Assembly: GCA_900554615.1 (NCBI GenBank)
Contig: USIB01000022.1
Coordinates: 1 to 18,670, forward strand
Direction: 5' to 3'
Source: an uncultured Mycoplasmatota bacterium
Lineage (GTDB): Bacteria > Bacillota_I > Bacilli_A > RF39 > UBA660
Length of the DNA stretch: 18,670 nt
Shown piece by piece: positions 14,838 through 18,670 of this stretch. Position 1 is the first letter of the stretch. Every line of letters starts with the position of its first letter. The position numbers and the translations under genes were made by a program. The notes beneath the pieces were generated by a model. The model was not told where the DNA came from. It searched no databases and worked only from the letters and a program-made list of their open reading frames with translations.

Positions 14838-15537
14838 ATAACCTCTCAAATATTCTATCTACTTCTTTAATATCAGAAGAGACATCTCCTACTAAAACAC
14901 CATCAATACTATCAATATTAATAATATCAGATATATTACTACTATCAACAGAACCACCATACAAAATAACTGGTTTAATCTTATATTTATCTTCCAAATA
15001 TTTACTAACGAAAGAAGTAACCTCTCTAATTTTATTAACATTGGGAAGAGCCCCCGTACCAATAGCATAAATAGGCTCATAAGCAAAAATAATAAACTGA
15101 ATATTTTGAACATCCCTCAAATATCTATTCAAAATATTAGGTAACATCTCTTCATAATTATCTTCTATATTCTCTCCAAAACATAGTATTGGAAAAATAT
15201 TAGAATCAAGACATGCTATTAACTTATTATTAATAATAGTAGCATTCTCATTAAAATCTCTAATTCTATCATGGTGACCAATAATACTATACTCAATCCC
15301 TAAAGATTTAAGTTGGTCAGTACTAACCTCCCCTGTATGTTTAGTATCAGTATTATAATTCAAATCTTGACTACCAATAGACCAATCAGAATTATTAACA
15401 AAAGCCTCTAAATATATTGAAGAAGGACAAATAATAATTTCATTATCAGTATCAATATTATTTACTCTTTCAATATAATTATATAAGTCATCATACAGAA
15501 GACTCATCTTGTGATTAAAAACAATAATCTTTTTCAT
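14836..15537 (-). CDS. tpiA: Triosephosphate isomerase, divergent
   Basis: Interconverts dihydroxyacetone phosphate and glyceraldehyde 3-phosphate. I start at ATG 15537 (233 residues; AAGGAG 5-6 nt upstream) rather than the in-frame GTG two codons earlier, which overlaps the ribosome binding site. Catalytic residues are kept: N8 and K10 in FNHKM, H88 in IIGHHD, E154 in AYEPIYAIGTG; the YGGSV phosphate loop is present. Several near-invariant sites differ: GHSERR reads GHHDRI, the loop-6 PIWAIGTG reads PIYAIGTG, and the final VGGAS phosphate loop reads VGDVS. The chain is about 15 residues shorter than usual. It lies downstream of pgk with its own promoter, as in glycolytic clusters. It is probably an active isomerase, but a paralogue with altered activity is possible. 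Confidence 0.88.
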   Translation of the reverse strand: MKKIIVFNHKMSLLYDDLYNYIERVNNIDTDNEIIICPSSIYLEAFVNNSDWSIGSQDLNYNTDTKHTGEVSTDQLKSLGIEYSIIGHHDRIRDFNENATIINNKLIACLDSNIFPILCFGENIEDNYEEMLPNILNRYLRDVQNIQFIIFAYEPIYAIGTGALPNVNKIREVTSFVSKYLEDKYKIKPVILYGGSVDSSNISDIINIDSIDGVLVGDVSSDIKEVDRIFERL

Positions 15538-15604
15538 ATACACTCCTTCTATATAATCAAATCACCATCGGCAATTCTAATTATACATCTAATATTATTT
15601 TTTA

Positions 15605-15613
15605 ATTATATCA
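15605..15613 (-). promoter_or_regulatory. Extended -10 promoter of tpiA
   Basis: Minus strand TGATATAAT (15613-15605), a perfect extended -10 with no clear -35, about 67 nt upstream of the tpiA start. It implies that tpiA can be transcribed separately from pgk. The rest of the 134-bp pgk-tpiA gap shows no convincing terminator. Confidence 0.55.
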
Positions 15614-15671
15614 TTTTTTAAAATATTCTTATAAAGCAACTACAAAGTACATATTTACTACTAGTTAACCA

Positions 15672-16838
15672 CTATTTAATATCATCTATAGCATCAATAC
15701 CAACAAGATGTCTATCCTCTAAATACTTCATTGTGGCTCCCCCACCAGTAGAAACATGATAGAAGGAATCACTAAAACCAAGTTTATTAACAGCTGACGC
15801 AGAGTCTCCTCCTCCTACTATAGTCTTAATTTTATTCTTATCAAGATATTTAAATAACATCTTAGTACCTTTATCATACCTACTATCTTCAAATAATCCC
15901 ATTGGACCATTCAAAATAACTCTTTTAGCACCCTCTAGATTCTTTTCAAATAAAGAAATAGATTTAGGTCCAATATCATATCCAACATCATCCTTATCAA
16001 AATCAGCAATATCCTTAATTGTACCATCTTCAAGTACAAAATCAACAGGTAACACTACCTTTTCTCCATACTTATCTAACATATCTTTAGCAAAAGTAAT
16101 ATTCTCTTCACTAACAATAGATTTACCAACCATATATCCCATTGCCTTCAAAAAAGTAAATGACATAGCACCACCAATCAAAAGTTTATCACTCTTTTCA
16201 GCTAAAGACAAAGTAAGATTAATCTTATCATCAATTTTTTTACCACCTAGAATAGTAATAAAAGGATGACTACTAGATAAAAGAACACTATCTATTTTAA
16301 GTATTTCTTTTTCAACTAGAAAACCAACACCACTAGGTAAATATTTAGGAATACCAGTAATAGATGCATGATTTCTATGACAACTACCATAAGCATCGTT
16401 AATAAAAATATCTCCTAAACTAGCCCAATATTTAGAAAGTTCTAAAGAACATTTAGATTCCTTATTATCTGGAACATCCTGAAATCTAGTATTCTCTATA
16501 AGTAATACATCACCATTTTCAAGACTAGAAGCCATCTTACTTAGATTATCACTCCAAGTATCAGAAGAAAATAAAACATCTTTTCCCAAATATTCAGACA
16601 ATTTAACAGAAACAGGATAAAGACTATTACACTTCTTATCCTCTTCTACTTTAACTTTACCTAAATGAGATAATAGTATTACCTTAGCATTATTCCTTAT
16701 TGCATATTTAATAGTCCTAAGACTAGCAACAATTCTTGTATCATCAGTAATAACACCATTTTCTATTGGAACATTAAAATCACATCTAATTATAACTCTT
16801 TTACCATCAAGTTCAAAATCCTTTATCGTTTTTTTCAC
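15672..16838 (-). CDS. pgk: Phosphoglycerate kinase
   Basis: Makes ATP and 3-phosphoglycerate from 1,3-bisphosphoglycerate in glycolysis. I choose GTG at 16838 (388 residues), because AAGGAGG lies 6 nt upstream and the product then begins MKKTIKDFELDGKRV as in other PGKs; an ATG ten codons earlier has no such site and would lie inside the promoter. Landmarks in order: RCDFNVP, LSHLG, LLIENTRF, the HRNHAS substrate loop, GGKKIDDKI with the ADP-contacting lysine, GGAMSFTF, NGPMGLFE, GGGDSASAV and STGGGA. The usual LSHLGRPKG reads LSHLGKVK, and GTAHRAHAS reads GSCHRNHAS. It is divergent from the YutH-like gene and upstream of tpiA; gap is not adjacent within the window. Confidence 0.95.
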   Translation of the reverse strand: MKKTIKDFELDGKRVIIRCDFNVPIENGVITDDTRIVASLRTIKYAIRNNAKVILLSHLGKVKVEEDKKCNSLYPVSVKLSEYLGKDVLFSSDTWSDNLSKMASSLENGDVLLIENTRFQDVPDNKESKCSLELSKYWASLGDIFINDAYGSCHRNHASITGIPKYLPSGVGFLVEKEILKIDSVLLSSSHPFITILGGKKIDDKINLTLSLAEKSDKLLIGGAMSFTFLKAMGYMVGKSIVSEENITFAKDMLDKYGEKVVLPVDFVLEDGTIKDIADFDKDDVGYDIGPKSISLFEKNLEGAKRVILNGPMGLFEDSRYDKGTKMLFKYLDKNKIKTIVGGGDSASAVNKLGFSDSFYHVSTGGGATMKYLEDRHLVGIDAIDDIK

Positions 16839-16866
16839 TTTTCTCCTCCTTAGTAACACTACTAAC

Positions 16867-16895
16867 ATTTTATCACAATTAAAATTATTAGTCTA
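16867..16895 (-). promoter_or_regulatory. Promoter of pgk
   Basis: Minus strand: -35 TAGACT (16895-16890), 17-nt spacer, extended -10 TGATAAAAT (16875-16867), about 28 nt before the GTG start. Confidence 0.5.
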
Positions 16896-16935
16896 TATTT
16901 AATTTATAATTAATAAAATTATAGTGAGGGATACT

Positions 16936-17856
16936 ATGAAAAATATAATAGAATATTATTACAACTTACAATTAGTAGAATTACAAGAAAAACAAAATAA
17001 CTATACTTTCAAAGTAAAAAATAACAACTATATACTAAAAGAATATAATAATAATCTAGATAATATAAATGATATCTACACACTAAATAAATACATAAAT
17101 AATTATTATCCCATAGATAAAATAATACTAAATAAATATAATGCCCCTCTTACGAAGGTAAATAATACATATTATATATTAATAAAAGCAAACGAAAGAA
17201 AAGAATTAAAACTAAGTATAATATCAAATCTATCAAATATAAAATTACCAGAAATAAAATCCCTAGAAAGAAATAATTGGGAAGTATTATGGAGTAATAT
17301 GATAGACTACTACGAATCTCAAATAGGCCAAAATGAAAAAAAATACCCTCTTATAAGAGAATCTTTTGATTACTTCATAGGACTAGGAGAAAATGCCATA
17401 TCTTATCTAGTAAATACTAAAAAAGAAGTCCAAAAAGAAATAAATGACAATAAAGTATTATCACACAATAATTTATATAATTCATTATATGATCCCTTAA
17501 ATATAATCATAGATCATAAATCTCGTGATGTAGCAGAATACATAAAGATATCTTTCTTTAATAATAATAAAAACATCTTTAAAGAACTAGATGAATATTT
17601 CTTTTATAATAGATATTCTCTATATGGAATCAGAGTTTTATATGCAAGAATAATATATCCAAGCTTTTATTTTAAATTATATGATGAAATATTAAGAGAA
17701 AAAAAAGAAGAAAAAGAATTAAATAAAATAATAAGTAGAATAAATGAATATGAAATCTATTTAAAAGAAATATATTTATATTTAAATAAATACTATAATA
17801 TTCCAAACATAGAATGGTTAAAAAAACAAGAACCTAGTTCTCGTTTACAACTTTAA
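16936..17856 (+). CDS. YutH/CotS-like spore-coat kinase-fold protein
   Basis: 306 residues from ATG at 16936. The in-frame GTG at 16924 is part of the ribosome binding site GTGAGGG and is rejected. The protein resembles the YutH/CotS family, spore-coat-associated proteins with a choline or aminoglycoside-kinase-like fold. Points of likeness: an N-terminal YTFKVKNNNYILKEY strand set (kinase-like beta sheet), W(E)VLWSNMIDYYESQI in the middle, SHNNLYNSLYDP (about 191-202) in the catalytic-loop position, IIDHKSRDVAEYIK (about 205-218) around the metal-binding position, and the C-terminal IEWLKKQ. The catalytic Asp of true kinases appears to be replaced in SHNNLY, so enzymatic activity is doubtful. 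The 3' end overlaps the convergent NifU-like gene by 23 bp. Identification rests on motif memory and is moderate. Confidence 0.72.
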   Translation: MKNIIEYYYNLQLVELQEKQNNYTFKVKNNNYILKEYNNNLDNINDIYTLNKYINNYYPIDKIILNKYNAPLTKVNNTYYILIKANERKELKLSIISNLSNIKLPEIKSLERNNWEVLWSNMIDYYESQIGQNEKKYPLIRESFDYFIGLGENAISYLVNTKKEVQKEINDNKVLSHNNLYNSLYDPLNIIIDHKSRDVAEYIKISFFNNNKNIFKELDEYFFYNRYSLYGIRVLYARIIYPSFYFKLYDEILREKKEEKELNKIISRINEYEIYLKEIYLYLNKYYNIPNIEWLKKQEPSSRLQL

Positions 17857-18070
17857 TAACCTCTGGAATCTCATTAACCAAAGCCGTTTCAATTCCATCT
17901 TCTAAAGTAGAAGCCGCCATCGGACATCCAGCACAAGCCCCTACCATAGTAACATAAACAACTCCATTCTCATATCTATTAAACTTAACAGAGCCTCCAT
18001 CATTCTCCAAATAAGGTCTTATTTTATCTAATACTTCATTAATCTTTTTTTCAATATTTTCTTTTTCCAT
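17834..18070 (-). CDS. NifU C-terminal-domain Fe-S scaffold (Nfu/YutI-like)
   Basis: A 78-residue stand-alone Nfu domain that holds a 4Fe-4S cluster, usually between two subunits, and passes it to target proteins. It carries the family signatures IRPYLENDGGSVKF (about 17-30) and GACAGCPMAASTLEDGIE (about 44-61) with the CxxC pair C46 and C49 as cluster ligands, followed by VNEIPEVIKVV. The length is typical for the minimal form. ATG at 18070 follows AGGTGATGAG; a good promoter is at 18090-18118. It is divergent from the CvfD-like gene and convergent with, and overlapping, the YutH-like gene. In B. subtilis yutI and yutH are also close together, which supports both identifications. Confidence 0.92.
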   Translation of the reverse strand: MEKENIEKKINEVLDKIRPYLENDGGSVKFNRYENGVVYVTMVGACAGCPMAASTLEDGIETALVNEIPEVIKVVNEN

Positions 18071-18089
18071 TTCTCATCACCTACAACAT

Positions 18090-18118
18090 ATTATATATTT
18101 TTTTTATAAAAAGTACAA
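18090..18118 (-). promoter_or_regulatory. Promoter of the NifU-like gene
   Basis: Minus strand: -35 TTGTAC (18118-18113), 17-nt spacer, -10 TATAAT (18095-18090), 19 nt before the ATG. Confidence 0.65.
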
Positions 18119-18124
18119 GAAATA

Positions 18125-18153
18125 TTCAAAAAAAAATAAAAAAATGATATAAT
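18125..18153 (+). promoter_or_regulatory. Promoter of the CvfD-like gene
   Basis: -35 TTCAAA (18125-18130), 17-nt spacer, extended -10 TGATATAAT (18145-18153). The start codon is 21 nt further on, preceded by GTGAGGA. Confidence 0.6.
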
Positions 18154-18174
18154 TATGAATGTGAGGAAAGAATT

Positions 18175-18537
18175 ATGGAAAAAATAAAAAAGAAAGATGT
18201 AATTAAAGTAACCGTAACAGGTGTACAAAAATATGGAGCCTTTGTGAATACCAAAGATGAAGATTATGACGGATTAATACATATATCAGAAATATCTTAT
18301 GGATATGTAAAAAATGTCAACGACTATTTGAAGGTAGGAGATACAGTTTATGCCGAAGTAGTAGATATTAATAATGATGAAAAAGAATTAAAATTAAGTA
18401 TCAAAGATATAGATTATAAAAAAGATGGCACTAGGTTAAAAAGAATGGCCGAAACAAAAAGTGGCTTCAAACCACTTAAAGATAACCTTGATATGTGGAT
18501 AAACAAAAAAATAAAAGAAATAACAGATAAAATGTAA
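18175..18537 (+). CDS. cvfD: S1-domain RNA-binding protein, CvfD/YugI (GSP13) family
   Basis: A small cytosolic RNA-binding protein of 120 residues. Residues about 6-77 form one S1 domain: VIKVTVTGVQKYGAFVNT, DGLIHISEIS, LKVGDTVYAEVVDIN and KELKLSIKDID are the standard strands. The C-terminal tail ending in GFKPLKDNLDMWINKKIKEI is typical of the CvfD/YugI (general stress protein 13) group, which in Firmicutes binds ribosomes and affects gene expression after transcription. It stands alone between the NifU-like gene (divergent) and a tRNA gene on the same strand. No convincing terminator separates it from the tRNA promoter, only a weak AGTTTT/AAAACT hairpin at 18550-18564. Start ATG at 18175 has GTGAGGA upstream. 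Confidence 0.87.
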   Translation: MEKIKKKDVIKVTVTGVQKYGAFVNTKDEDYDGLIHISEISYGYVKNVNDYLKVGDTVYAEVVDINNDEKELKLSIKDIDYKKDGTRLKRMAETKSGFKPLKDNLDMWINKKIKEITDKM

Positions 18538-18565
18538 AAAAAAATAAAAAGTTTTTTCAAAACTC

Positions 18566-18595
18566 TTGACAAAGGATACCAATAAATGATATAGT
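18566..18595 (+). promoter_or_regulatory. Promoter of tRNA-Val
   Basis: -35 TTGACA (18566-18571, consensus), 18-nt spacer, -10 TATAGT (18590-18595) with a TGA extension. It lies about 21 nt before the mature tRNA start. Confidence 0.7.
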
Positions 18596-18616
18596 ATTAA
18601 TTGTCAAAGAGACAAT

Positions 18617-18670
18617 GGGCGATTAGCTCAGTTGGTTAGAGCACCTGCCTTACAAGCAGGGGGTCATAGG
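18617..18670 (+). tRNA. tRNA-Val (anticodon UAC), 3' end outside window
   Basis: Begins with acceptor strand GGGCGAT, then the D-arm GCTC/GAGC with loop AGTTGGTTA, then an anticodon stem CCTGC/GCAGG around CTTACAA (anticodon TAC, reads GUA and other GUN codons). The variable loop and the start of the T-arm follow; the window ends before the T-loop and acceptor 3' strand. A perfect 6-bp hairpin ATTGTC/GACAAT (18600-18616) directly precedes position 1. Confidence 0.93.

Noticed and set aside
18550..18564. Terminator after the CvfD-like gene
   Set aside because: The AGTTTT/AAAACT hairpin is only 6 bp of A-T-rich stem with a 3-nt loop and no T-tract behind it; too weak to call.
1..18670. Alternative genetic code with TGA as Trp, as in mycoplasmas
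   Set aside because: scpA ends on TGA one base before scpB begins, Trp is encoded by TGG (for example in lon and spo0A), and no in-frame TGA interrupts a conserved gene.

Overview
The window is very AT-rich, uses standard stop codons (TAA, TAG, TGA) and has strong AGGAGG-type ribosome binding sites. Nearly all promoters I can make out are sigma-A-like with an extended -10 (TGnTATAAT). Spo0A, a YutH-like spore-coat protein, ScpAB, a CvfD-type S1 protein, a class B sortase and a huge wall-anchored VWA protein point to a low-GC member of the Bacillota, probably an uncultured spore-forming Bacilli lineage (RF39/ML615J-28-like gut groups are my guess, not proven).

Layout. 1-2078 (minus): scpA-scpB (condensin/kleisin subunits) and, translationally coupled behind them, a YhcG/DUF1016 PD-(D/E)XK nuclease that runs off the left edge. 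2217-7927 (minus): a two-gene surface module, a class B sortase followed 2 bp later by its likely substrate, a 1655-residue VWA/repeat protein ending in PPQTG. 8123-9244 (minus): a stand-alone cysteine desulfurase. 9479-10252 (plus): a SAM methyltransferase that meets lon tail to tail with no gap. 10253-12547 (minus): lon, with a terminator-like hairpin in its leader. 12800-13753 (minus): a cysteine-rich membrane-anchored SH3-like protein. 13962-14726 (minus): spo0A with a perfect 0A box upstream. 14836-16838 (minus): tpiA and pgk. 16936-17856 (plus): YutH-like protein, overlapping tail to tail with a NifU C-terminal-domain Fe-S protein (17834-18070, minus). 18175-18537 (plus): CvfD-like S1 protein. 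18617-end (plus): a tRNA-Val(UAC) cut by the window edge.

How the genes relate. Spo0A and YutH suggest the organism can sporulate. Cysteine desulfurase and the NifU-like scaffold belong to sulfur and Fe-S metabolism. The sortase and giant protein form a self-contained surface adhesin system. pgk and tpiA are part of lower glycolysis but lack gap, pgm and eno here. No CRISPR array, insertion sequence, prophage or rRNA was seen. No gene-free stretch exceeds 300 bases.

The least explained signal is a set of three intergenic elements (9367-9420, 12688-12748, 13875-13929). Each consists of two perfect or near-perfect hairpins abutting with no spacer. The stem sequences differ completely, but every 5' arm ends at the apex in AGAC, and most 3' sides are AGGCT-like. 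This looks like a repeated structured element rather than ordinary terminators.
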